Source: Anthopleura xanthogrammica
Taxonomy: Eukaryota > Cnidaria > Anthozoa > Actiniaria > Actiniidae
DNA length: 64,000 nt
Assembly: GCA_964019055.1 (NCBI GenBank)
Contig: OZ025216.1
Span: 944,501-1,008,500, forward strand
Direction of reading: 5' to 3'
Shown: one piece after another, positions 1 through 9,949 of the stretch
How positions within the stretch are numbered: the stretch's first letter is position 1
How the letters are laid out: every line of letters begins with the position of its first letter
The notes under the pieces: model-generated
Told to the model about the DNA's origin: nothing
The model's database searches: none
What the model saw: the letters and a program-made list of their open reading frames with translations, nothing else
Position numbers and translations under genes: made by a program

Positions 1-224
1 AAATTGCTTTAACAAGCTGTTTTATGAGCTATTGTTTACGTTCTAAGCTCGTAACTTTACCATAAATCAAGTAATTATCGAAAGAAACCCTCGTAAAAAA
101 ATAAATACAGCTTTAATAACATCGCAAAAATCACTAGTTTTATACAGTAATTTCCCACTAAAAATTATTTTTGCTATGACTTTGATGATATTTACATTAA
201 TTTTCTTTGTTTTTCTCTCCACAG

Positions 225-3200
225 TTTTCAAGAAGGCGTTGGAAACTCCGATAAATATAATGACTACAAAGCCATATTGTGTTTCAACAAAGCGATCTCA
301 CTAAAACCAGAAAAAATAAAATTCTACGTAGCTAGAGGCGAATCTTTTCTTCAAATTTGTGACTTTCAATCTGCAATATTAAACTACAAAAAAGCATGTA
401 TTCTAGACCCTGAAAATGATGAATATTATTCGAGACTGGCATTTATTTACTTCTTCCAAGGACAATGTTTGTTTGATCAAAAGCTTTATAACGAAGCGCT
501 GGAGTCTTTCTCAAGAGCAGCAGAAATGAAGCCAGAGGTCATTGGATATCACACGAGAAGGTATGAAATATAGAAACTATACTAATTTAAAACTGGACAA
601 TAAAGTTGAGGGAAAGGGGGGGGGGGGGGGGGGAAGTTGGTTGCATATTGAGACAAGCTCCCATCTCTGCCTGCCAATCAAAGTTTTGAATTTTTCAAAT
701 AACGTTTATTACTGCAAACAGAGTCCCTTTTACCACCTCCTCCTTTCCTTCTCTCACTCATGAAACAGATGAAAGGAGACTCTGCTCACATTCATTGACC
801 TTACCTGGCGGTGTTTTTTCTTTAGTGTTGCTTGCCTCTCTGCCCTCCAGAGACATGGTGAATGTCTTGCTTTGATAAACAAAAGGCTGGAAGAAGACAC
901 AAGTAACCCTGATCTGTTCATAATGAGAGCAAGACTACATGAGCTATTTAGAAATGTAAGTCACTAGAAAAATATCAAGGCAGAGTGTTGTATTTCCATA
1001 CCTTTCCTTAGTTGAAAGTTGCAGTTTCAAACCCAGTGAATTTTGTTTGAACATTTTTCCCCTTTTTCTTGCAGTCAACATTATGCTACTATGATGTCAA
1101 AGATGCATTACTACTTGACCCAGAAAACAAGGAAGCACAGGCACTGATGGCATCTTTGCAGAAGAGAGGTCGAGACAGCAAACAACAGGTCAGCCCTTTG
1201 ATATCGCACAAAAGATATGCCCTCTTCTAAAGATATTGTCCCTATTTTGTCCTCTTTTGAAAACAAAATAGATAAATAATTTTTGCTTGGTTGTGTCATT
1301 ATTAGGCAGTACAACTTCTTCTGGTAGGAAAAGTTAAGGAGGCTCTAACCAAGATTTCTGTTGCCTTGGAAACGAATCCTGCAGTTCCGGAATATCATGT
1401 TTTCAGGTATTAAGGTTAAGTTCATTTTAGAATATACTATCAGTAGTAGTCTAAACAAACTTTTTCGATTAGAGATGAAAATGAGAGTCACGTGACATTC
1501 TATTTCTCCTGCGCATGCTCTATGAAGATTTACGTTTCTCTGTTTTCAAACATAAATATGTATATTTATATTGATCTTATTTATTTCTGCAGAGGCGCCC
1601 TGCACAGACAAAATGCAGATTTTAATGCAGCCATAGATGATTTTCTTCTAGCGATGGACAAAGCAGATCATGACGAGTTGAGCACGACTTATAAAGAAGC
1701 TCAGAGGCAACTCTTACTGTGTTATAATGACTTCGCTGTGGAATGCTTTAGGTAAGCCGTTATTGCTTGATGTACATTTAGTTCATCAAGAATACATTTT
1801 TGAATGAAATGTAGTGCTGGGCGCGCCCCATAAGAGTATTCGTCACTCATGAAAAGAATGAAATGACGTCATGATAAGAAATGAACGGCGCGCATTTATC
1901 TATCGCAAGAGAAGAATTTGCGCGCGCCGATTCTTTGCGTATTTGCTCACATACTTACTCAAAACATAGAAGGGGACTCAATATTTGCATCGACCCTTCG
2001 CTAAGATGCAAGGGATGTCCTTTCCTCTTCAATAATGGATGAATGTCTTGTTTGCAGCAAAGGATTTTACGACGAGGCCATCGTGCTACTGAACAAGGCT
2101 ATTAAGGGAGAAAAGAATGAAAAAGGACTTTACATCAATCGAGGAGGTATGTATCAATTATATATAATAATCTTAATATACTAAGAAAAAAATTGCCCAT
2201 GTTCATATGCAAGCGATGCGTTATGAAAAATTCCTATTCTTTACGTTCACATTGCCCGTAATACATTGCGGTTTGGTGGGGGATATGCAGTCAAAAAGAG
2301 TCAAAACATTAAATGTTCTTCAATCAAATGTACACTATACCTGCTTTTATCTGTAAAATTCTGATTATGAGTTTATTCTGAGTTATTTTCCCAAATTCAG
2401 GGCATCAAAAAGTTTAGTTTTACAGAAAATGTATTGATTCATGAAGAAGCTCAAAATTTACTTTATAGAATTTTTCAAAATTATTTCTTTTGTGTTTCTG
2501 GTTGTTTCTTATACATCTTTAAATACATGATAATGTTGGTTTGCGTATGGTGATGGAATATGAAATGTATATGTGATCGTACCATACTGAATGGACTCAG
2601 AAAAAATTCTGGGGCTCAGAATTTTTTCTGAGTCCATTCAGTATGGTACGATCACATATACATTTCATACACCTTTAAATATCATACGATGCATTTACAA
2701 CATTTTCTGATCAGTTTTCAGCATAATTTGTGCACCGGGTTTTTACCCTGGTTACCAGACTGGTAACTCAGTAGCCTTCACTCATTTAGCCACCTTAAAA
2801 AAGTCAAACTGTCAGTTGGACAAGAAATGGTGTCTTTTTCCGGTTACGTAAGATGGGTTGATTAGTAATATTTCTTTTTCAACAGATTGTTTCTTTCGTG
2901 CGAACGAGCTTCATTTTGCTCTAGCGGACTACCAACAAGCCCACGAGATGGACCCAACAGATATGTCAGTGTTGTCTCGTTTGTCTGTCGTGTTCAACGA
3001 GTTTGGTATATTGGAGTATTACGAACGCCATTACCTGGAAGCGATAGATTATCTCAGCACGGCGCTCCAGTATAACCCTAAAATTGCTGCTTATTACTTG
3101 TCAAGAGGAAGGGCCAGATATATGATTGAGGTAATACTGAGGTTCAATTCCTTTACTGTACTATTTGAAATGTCTAGGTGCACCAAATCGAGTCTTTAGG

Positions 3201-5575
3201 ATAAACAACAATCATAAAGGGGCGTAGAGGAAGGGGGAGGGGTACGGTGGGGCGTGGCCGGTGGCAAAGGGGGGGGGGGGGGGACATGCGAGAGGAGGCA
3301 AGATGATAAGGAAAACTTTCAAAGTACGACAATATTATGTTTTGACGCAAAAGTCCAATTTTTGAGTCAAACACGGACCCTCAGCGCAATGCTTGATATG
3401 AAACAGGAAGTGACGTAGATATGACGTCAATTGCTTGTTCTGTTTTCGAACACTCTCAAAAAAGCATTAGTAAAGGATTTGTGTCCCAAATTGTACAAAC
3501 CAAGTTTATGCTACTCATTGATTTGATCAACTTTACAGGATAGTGATGGTGCCAGAGAAGATGTCCTCAAATGTCTATACCTCGATCCCAACAGCAAAGA
3601 AGTTATTTCCATATTCTCTCGTTTGTTCCCGGGGAAAACGATCAATGACGTCACAAAAGGGAGTCTAGGTGCGGCCGCTGGGCGTGCAGTTGAGGCGCAA
3701 ATCCGCAATACTTTTGGTCAGCAGCTTCCAGTAATACCGCACAAAAAGAAAGGTATTTGAAAAACGTTTTGATGCTTAGTTAATAGGGGAGGGCGAGGGG
3801 GGTTGGGAAGAAATCTCCCTTATACTTTCTTGCAAGCGTCCCAAGGGCTCTACAGTTATTTTTGATGTAAATTCATCCAACAAGGCCGCTTTTCCTTCAC
3901 ATGTCATGCACCAATACGCGAAAACGTGTTCTCTCGAAGCTTCTTGTTCAGTTCATGTCAAATACTTCCGACACTTATTAACTGACCAATAAATTACTTA
4001 AGGTGACTGACCACTTTAGCAAAGAATAAATTTTACAAAATATTCTTAGAAAGATATTTTACACAGAATTTAACGCTGATTCCAAAAATGAAAAGAAAAA
4101 TGGGGTGTCCCGAGCTCGTTTTCGAGATAATGAATTTTGAATATGACCATCCTTTCCGAAAGAAAAATGGAGGAAATCAAGCTTTGCACACAAAAAATCA
4201 TAACTCAAAAATTAAAAAAGCTCTGTAAGCAATTTTCTCAGGAAATCTACTTTAAGCATTATTTTCGAAGATGAACTAAAAATATTTGAAGAAAGAGTCC
4301 CGTGCAAAATTCGGGGGTTTTTGCCCTGTTGAAGTTCAAAACGTGTATGGTTCCTCAATAAAATCTTGTTGTTAGGTGTTATGTTAAAGGTTGTTATGTG
4401 GTTTTGAGCGGATTTTGTGCGTGCGCACATCGTGGGCTCAAATTGAACGTTCAAAAGTAGTCAGTCACCTTAATTGCTTGTATAAATACATTACATTTTT
4501 TTTTTTCTTGTAGCTTCCGAAGCAGCTTTGAAATTTTCTGGCAAGTCAATTCTACCTCCGATTCGTGACCCGTTTTTCCCAGAGATTCGTTCTTGCATGG
4601 AGGAACAACAATTCCACATCAGTATAATAAAAAGCAAAAAGAAGGTATGAATTAATTTTTTTATTTAGTTTTGATGTTCTGACTAGTAAAGCATCTTGGC
4701 ATCCAAAATGATCTAAAATTAGAAATTTCTGTGAACTCATTCTCCTGCTAACAGAACTTCAAAGCTACGTCCGACAATTCGATAGAGGGCCACTAATTTA
4801 AATTAAATTTATTGGTTTTTAACCATCCGGCCGTGTCACCCTCTCTAAATAAAGAGTTAATTATTATTATAATTAAGAAATTATTTTGGATTCTAAGATG
4901 TTTTACTATAAATCAGATCATCAAAACTAAATAAAAACCATAAAGTATCAGTATTCTTTCCTTAATTTTCTATATAAAGACATATTTCTTGGAGTTTCCA
5001 TTCAAACACTCGACTTAATAAATTCCGAAAGGTTTGATTGACGGAAGAGAATCGGACAACTCGCACAACAAAGGCCAACAAACTCGGGCGCGTAGCAATG
5101 AAATTGGTGGTAAAAGCTCTATAGGTAAAGACATCGTGCGGAAAACAGTTAACAGTTTATTCAGTTTACACTCTAAATATTACATGAATGCCAAGCTACA
5201 AAATCTATTAGAAATAGGGATGAAGTGAATTAATTTGGGACGATATAGATGGTGTACCTTTTTCATTTTAGCCCAATTTTTTGTTTTCGTTACCCGGTCG
5301 ACTAGGAACCCAATATTATTTTCATTTACAATCATTCTAGTAAATTCTCATTCCCCTCACCAAAAATAGAACATTGCAATAACTGACCCTATTTATTTCA
5401 CAACTTTTATTTCAAGGCATCAACAAATGTAAAAAGAGCACTCCATGATCGCCAGAATCTGTCGTTTAAAGGACCCACGGTCGAAACAAAAGTTCCTTAC
5501 GTTCCATATGCGGCAGTAAAAACATGGCATTGGGAAACAAGCACACGGCGGCGACCTCTTCCAAATACTAGCTAG
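225..5575 (+). CDS. TTC16: TTC16-like tetratricopeptide repeat protein (3' part of gene)
   Basis: Ten coding exons with GT-AG borders and matching phases: 225-560, 826-955, 1075-1188, 1306-1406, 1593-1751, 2058-2146, 2886-3130, 3539-3752, 4514-4644, 5417-5575 (TAG at 5573). The 5' end lies before the window. The product is almost entirely TPR helices: repeated A-x3-Y-x-A-x4-P patterns such as AILCFNKAISLKPEK, AILNYKKACILDPEN, AIDYLSTALQYNP and ALADYQQAHEMDP. The segment beginning SVACLSALQRHGECLALINK in exon 2 and the C-terminal Pro/Trp-rich tail containing KTWHWE match the TTC16 layout as I remember it. TPRs are protein-interaction scaffolds; TTC16 is associated with ciliated tissues in other animals, but no molecular role is firmly established. 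Introns hold several repeats (hairpin at 2560, TTAA element at 4002). The assignment rests on recalled similarity and TPR spacing; other long TPR proteins are the alternative. Confidence 0.85.
2560..2668. repeat. Near-perfect long hairpin (foldback repeat), family member 1
   Basis: Arms of about 49 bp (2560-2609 and 2617-2668) are almost exact reverse complements around a 7-base loop. The outer arm (containing gatcgtaccatac) plus the flank at 2527-2560 recur in inverted orientation at 11883-11990, so this is a dispersed repeat, probably a non-autonomous foldback/MITE element. It lies in an intron of the TTC16-like gene. Confidence 0.75.
4002..4469. mobile_element. 468-bp MITE with TTAA target duplication (piggyBac-type)
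   Basis: The ends are ggtgactgaccacttt and the inverted copy aaagtagtcagtcacc, a 16-bp terminal inverted repeat with one mismatch. TTAA flanks both sides (3998-4001 and 4470-4473). TTAA duplication is the hallmark of piggyBac-like transposition. The interior has no long reading frame, so it is non-autonomous. It sits in the last-but-one intron of the TTC16-like gene. Confidence 0.7.
4755..4796 (+). other. Possible alternative terminal exon of the TTC16-like gene
   Basis: An acceptor (ctgctaacag) at 4745-4754 is followed, in phase with the end of exon 9, by 13 codons and TAA at 4794-4796. An AATAAA signal lies at 4848-4853. Its use would replace the last exon (5417-5575) with a short tail. 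It may equally be a chance splice site in an AT-rich intron. Confidence 0.25.
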
Positions 5576-5619
5576 TGAGAATTATATCAATCAAATATTA
5601 TATAAATTAAAACTAAAAT

Positions 5620-5668
5620 AATAAATATAGATATTTTACATGTGATACATTTTTACATCTGTAATAAA
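5620..5668 (+). terminator. Polyadenylation signals of the TTC16-like gene
   Basis: AATAAA hexamers occur at 5620-5625 and 5663-5668, 45-90 bases after the TAG stop. They lie just before the 3' end of the opposing hypothetical gene, so the two transcripts probably converge or overlap here. Confidence 0.5.
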
Positions 5669-5744
5669 ATCTTTTAAGTTAATTAGATTGCAGTATTTGC
5701 TAATGATTTCAAAATGGATATGATTAATTGGGTCTCATTATTTT

Positions 5745-6441
5745 TTAAGTGCAATTTTCTCTTAACATTTTCTTGAATTCTTCTTTTCCAATTCTTTTGT
5801 AAATAGCTTGGGCAGAAAGCCTTTCTTGCCTGAAATCTTCTGTCAGTTCACAAACAGCATGGCGACTTCCCATTCTGTGGTTGTCCTTGTTGCTGTCGTT
5901 CAGTCGCTTTTTAGTGTCATTCCGCTTAGCCGTTCCTGGAAAGTCACAAACTGCGTCTCGCCCCTTGCTTTTTCGTTTTTCTTGCTTTTCACTGGCGACG
6001 GATAGCCGTACTGCTTTTTGTGTTCCTTTTTGAAAGGTCTCTGATAAAGGAGATGGCGAATCATGGCCTTTTTCCCTTTCCTCTTTTCTTCCTATCAACT
6101 TTTCTTATTTCCATTTGCCTTCCCGCTTTCGTCTTGGAATCTTGTTTTTTGTTAGCAGTTGTACTATGATGAGGGGAACAAGAACCAGGCAAACTCGGTA
6201 AATGATGAACTTTTCTCGGGGGAGAAACTGGAGTTCTCTTCTCGATCAAGTTATCATTTACTCTGATGTTGTTTCTGTGTAGTACACGTTCTGTTATCGG
6301 TGAGGACGATGTCTCTGAACTTCCATAAAAAATCTGACGTTGTCTTTCGCTGAAATGCTTTTGCAGTTCCAACATCGATATATCCTCTTTCCTACCATTT
6401 CTGTTATCCATTCTTGCTTTTGAGCTTAAACTGTTTAACAT
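5745..6441 (-). CDS. Hypothetical basic protein in two overlapping frames (frameshift or pseudogene)
   Basis: An ATG at 6441 opens 126 codons rich in Arg, Lys and Ser, ending at 6061. The next frame is open from about 6104 to a stop at 5745 and continues with similar Lys/Arg/Glu-rich composition. The overlap is only about 45 bases and falls in a purine-rich run (aagaaaagaggaaagggaaa), where one inserted or deleted base would join the frames into a protein of about 230 residues. No GT-AG intron restores the frame in what I examined. The C-terminal piece looks helical. I recognise no family. Either an assembly indel, a decaying gene, or two unrelated frames; real coding status is uncertain. Confidence 0.4.
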
Positions 6442-6991
6442 TGTTCAGTACTACCAGCAAATTCAGGGTAGAGTCTTTCAGTTTCGGTCAATGTCACTAG
6501 GATCACACTACTATAGATTGTTTTTCTTTTCTTCAACTTTAAATAATAAATATGCGCCCATATTTTCCATTGGCTGAACAATATACATCTAAATCCTTAT
6601 TTAAGGTTTCTTAGGCCGGGGTGTGGGCTAGAAACGGAATTTTTGTTTGTTTGTTTTAACGCCCTTGGTAACTAACGTACCGTTTATTTACCAGTATAGG
6701 GTTACCACAGTAACAAGGTTACCTTTGTTTCCAGATGTATTCTATTTATTTTAAGCCCTTTACAAGCGCATCCGGGTTACACCCAGCTAGTGCTAGGTGG
6801 GTAACCCTGTCTGTTTGATAGGGTAACCCTTCTCGGCCCGGGTTAAGTTTTTTCCCTTGTAAAATCGTTAGCTAGGGATAACCCGCCTTCCTGGGAAGAC
6901 TTTTTATCGTATTTCAAACCTCTTGTTTCACGAATAACTTGGTAATTATTTTACGAATTTCCTCCAACTGAATTGCAATTTTTACTGAGTA
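6442..6991. other. Intergenic stretch, no gene seen
   Basis: Between the hypothetical gene and the MITE. The sequence at 6655-6900 repeats ggttacc/gggtaaccc motifs in both orientations, with a palindromic stretch around 6775-6830, suggesting another degenerate inverted-repeat element whose ends I could not define. Confidence 0.4.
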
Positions 6992-7470
6992 CCTTATTAT
7001 AGGAAATTAACGTCCACGAAATTAAAGTATTAGAAATTAGCGCGACTTAAATTAACGCGAATAGAGGGCAAAAATACTTTCAAATGAAGAAAATTAACGC
7101 GAAAGAGAAGCCAAAATTTCCATTTAAATGAAAATAACGCTATGGACACAAAGATAACTCATCTGAAAGTGAAAATGAAGAGCTTATAGAATGAAAAACG
7201 AAAATATAATCAGTTCCGACAAAAACTAAAATGTTGTTGTCATTAAGTGACTAGCTGTAATGTTAAGTTTTAAAATAAATTATTTTTCAAAAGCAGATTA
7301 AATAAAATATTACTAGAAATTGATATCGTGAAAATTAACGTTCCACTTTATTAATGAAATAGAAATTAACATTAAAAGAAATTAAAAGCATTAAAAAAAC
7401 ACGACTTAAATTAACGCGATTATTTGAAATTCGCGTTAATTTCATGGAGCGTTAATTTCCTATAATAAGG
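6992..7470. mobile_element. 479-bp MITE with TA target duplication and known empty site
   Basis: The terminal inverted repeat begins ccttattataggaaattaac at 6992 and ends with its reverse complement at 7470; similarity continues inward through gcgacttaaattaacgcg. TA flanks both ends (6990-6991, 7471-7472). The paralogous segment at 9567-9582 reads gagtaatcaag with one TA and no insert, i.e. the pre-insertion site. TA duplication points to a Tc1/mariner-type source. There is no internal gene. Confidence 0.9.
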
Positions 7471-7637
7471 TAATCAAGGACTTGGTGGAGTTGACAATGC
7501 AGTGCTTCGTTGGACTGTTTTAAGGGACGAAATAGGCGCCATCTTGGAAATGTCCCACAATGCACTGCAATGCCAACTCGACCCATTTTCTTCCTCAACC
7601 CCGGCATGGCTGATAAAGGAACACAAACCCAGAGCTT

Positions 7638-8564
7638 TTACCGTGTGAACAGTTTTCTGAGTATCCTGATACAAGCTTGTCGGATGTCTCTCATTCTAGT
7701 TATGTAAATGAAAGGGTTTAAAGTAGAGTTCAAACAAACTAGAGTCTGAAAAGCCCATCCTGCTGCTCTGTTGGGGGTCGGACGGGAAAGGATCACGAAA
7801 ACTCCTATCATAGGCAAGTAGCAAATAAATATCACGGCTAATATCAAAAGCATTGTTTTGAACAGCTTTTTGTACTTGAGAACGTCAATTACAGGCGTTG
7901 TGGAGTTTGGTCGATGTTCATCTTGTAATGGCGGTTGAATCTGAGCACAATAAATCCTCAAAGATCGAGAGGACATTGAATAACAAAACAGGATAACAAG
8001 AAGACACCCGAAAAGTACAATACCACCAAGCAAAACAAGTAAAGATATGTCAATGTTGAAGGGAAAAGCTGATACGCTTGCAAATGAGGAAATCCATAGG
8101 AAAACGACGAGAACCCTCGTTCGATGTAACGTAACGACAAATTTATATCTCAATTTAAGTCGTATAGCCAAATACCTGTCCACACTGATAGCAGTAATAG
8201 TCAAAATTGAAGTCAAGACTAAGAAGATTAATATTACACCAGATAGTGTTCGAAAGAGGCAATACAGTTCTGCTTCCCCTTCCATGAAGAATTCTATTGT
8301 TGCAACAAAAACTGGTTGGCCAAAGAAGCCCACAGCAACATCACTAAACGCCAAACTTGTCAGTAAAAGATACGAGGGAGTCTGTAAAGAAGGTGTTGTG
8401 AGAATAGCCACGATGATTAACGTGTTAGCAACAGCTGTTGGTACTGCCAAGATGGAGTTGCTCACACACAACAAAAGGTAGTGGCTACGAACGATATTCT
8501 TTGAAGCTAGAACGATAGTGCTGATACACGTAGATGTCGGGAGGTTCATCTTGAAAGATTTCAA
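7638..8564 (-). CDS. Class A (rhodopsin-family) GPCR, tandem copy A
   Basis: Intronless, 308 residues, full-length seven-helix receptor of the plasma membrane. Seen: TM1 with ANTLIIVAI (residue 47 on), TM2 LAFSDVA (71-77, with the sodium-site Asp75), DRY at 129-131 in SVDRYLAIR, TM4 Trp157, TM6 CYLP (248-251, in place of CWxP) and TM7 NPFIY (283-287). Cys102 stands at the usual TM3 disulfide position, but the TM4-TM5 loop is only a few residues and has no Cys, so the usual ECL2 disulfide cannot form. A short ECL2 without the disulfide is known from melanocortin/cannabinoid/S1P-type receptors, to which this may be distantly related (inference). The ligand is unknown. About 93% identical to the neighbouring copy. 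A second Met at residue 6 is an alternative start. Confidence 0.9.
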   Translation of the reverse strand: MKSFKMNLPTSTCISTIVLASKNIVRSHYLLLCVSNSILAVPTAVANTLIIVAILTTPSLQTPSYLLLTSLAFSDVAVGFFGQPVFVATIEFFMEGEAELYCLFRTLSGVILIFLVLTSILTITAISVDRYLAIRLKLRYKFVVTLHRTRVLVVFLWISSFASVSAFPFNIDISLLVLLGGIVLFGCLLVILFCYSMSSRSLRIYCAQIQPPLQDEHRPNSTTPVIDVLKYKKLFKTMLLILAVIFICYLPMIGVFVILSRPTPNRAAGWAFQTLVCLNSTLNPFIYITRMRDIRQACIRILRKLFTR

Positions 8565-8701
8565 TAGGACGTCTTTTCTGAGTAAGGTTTTCTCAAACTA
8601 AGATGGAAGACATGTGAAGCTGCTATCGCGCTGAGCAAGCTGACGCATAACCTTGATTATCACATTGTCACTTGCCTTGCGTTTATTGGACGATAAGATC
8701 A

Positions 8702-8709
8702 TGACGTCA
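8702..8709. promoter_or_regulatory. CRE palindrome upstream of GPCR copy A
   Basis: A perfect TGACGTCA lies 138 bp upstream of the start codon and is retained at the matching place of copy B (11017-11024). This is the CREB/ATF consensus. Conservation could simply reflect recent duplication. Confidence 0.35.
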
Positions 8710-9663
8710 TTGAGTAAAGCTAAAGGTTTTGTCCTGCTGAACAGCAGGCTAACTCTGCTTGTTGAGAAGAACTAAAGAATTATTGCAAAAGAAAACTTGT
8801 ACACGGAAAGAGAAAATTCGAGCACGAACTTGGTAGTTGAAAAGAGCGGTTTTTGTGAGCAGATGGATGTTAAACAACCACGTGACATAAGAGCGGCAAA
8901 ATTAATTAATTGCAGTGAATATCTCGTTAACACTTGAACGAGGAAAACTTCTTCAAAAAAGACACACTAAATATAACAGAGTGAAGGAGAAACGCAATTG
9001 AAACCCGAGGGGTGATGGCCGGTGTAGAAATCAAGACAATTTCCAAGTGCTACTCTCGTTGTAAAATAGGAAGCTTTCGCATGACAAAATCAAACCCCTT
9101 AAATGCCGCCTGGTCTTGTTAATTTAATTGATAAAATTATTCATGGGGATATTCTCTTTTTTTTTTTGTAGAAATCTGTACGTGTAACATTTCGGGTTTC
9201 TTTTGTCATAGATCAACACGCCAAACCAATTATCACACACTTATTATAAAAGCTTTATTGTGAAAAACGGAAATTACTTTTGATGTCTCATGGAAAAACG
9301 TCCAGATGGCCTAACGCTTCACGCTCTCGCACTGGACCGAAAGTTGAAAGCTTTCACAGTTAATTCAAAAATTTCAAGGTTTATGTAGCTTTCGACAGCA
9401 AAAATTTCCGGAATTTTTCTTAAAAATGCAAATTAAAAACACTGTTTTTTGAATCGTAAATAATTTTATGGTCAGAGTAAATTTAAGAAAAAATTAGTTC
9501 TGTACGAGGAAAATTTGATTGACTTTTAATATTACGAATTTCCTTCAACTGAATTGTTATATTTACCGAGTAATCAAGCACTTGTCTCAGAATGATTTCA
9601 TTTTTTAGAGGTTGAGGAAAAACTGGGTCGAGTTGGCCAGAAGTGCATTGTGGGACTGTTTTA

Positions 9664-9910
9664 GGGGAAAATTAGACACCATCTTAGAAATATGTCCCCT
9701 AAACAGTCCCACAATGCACTGCAATGCCAACTCGCTCCAGCTTTCCTCAACAGTTTTGGGGGACGAAATAGACGCCATCTTGGAAATATGTTCCATAAGA
9801 TTCCACCAATGCCAGCTCGACCAAGTTTTCATCAACAGTTTTAGGGGTAGACGCCATCTTGGAAATATGTTCCATAAGATTCCACCAATGCCAGCTCGAC
9901 CCAGTTTTTT
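9664..9910. repeat. About 80-bp minisatellite, three units, in the 3' flank of GPCR copy B
   Basis: Units starting near 9664, 9759 and 9843 each contain gacgccatcttggaaatatg (or a close variant) followed by a ccaatgccagctcga-type stretch. Copy A has a single such unit (7525-7600), so this expanded after or at the duplication. The first unit also forms a hairpin between gtgcattgtgggactgtttt (about 9651) and its complement ending about 9720. Confidence 0.75.
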
Positions 9911-9949
9911 GCTCAACCTCGGGATGGCTGACAAAGGAACACAACTCTT

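Larger units (their letters stand above)
6952..9475. repeat. Tandem duplication, copy A (GPCR gene plus flanks)
   Basis: From the segment around cgaatttcctccaactgaattg (6957) to ttttgaatcgtaaataattttatgg (about 9450-9473), the sequence is closely repeated at 9533-11735. The repeat covers the whole GPCR gene, about 900 bp upstream and about 400 bp downstream. Copy A alone carries the MITE at 6992-7470. Confidence 0.85.

Noticed and set aside
8047..8481. Plus-strand frame of 144 codons opposite the GPCR
   Set aside because: Antisense shadow of the receptor gene; also seen opposite copy B, as expected from duplication.
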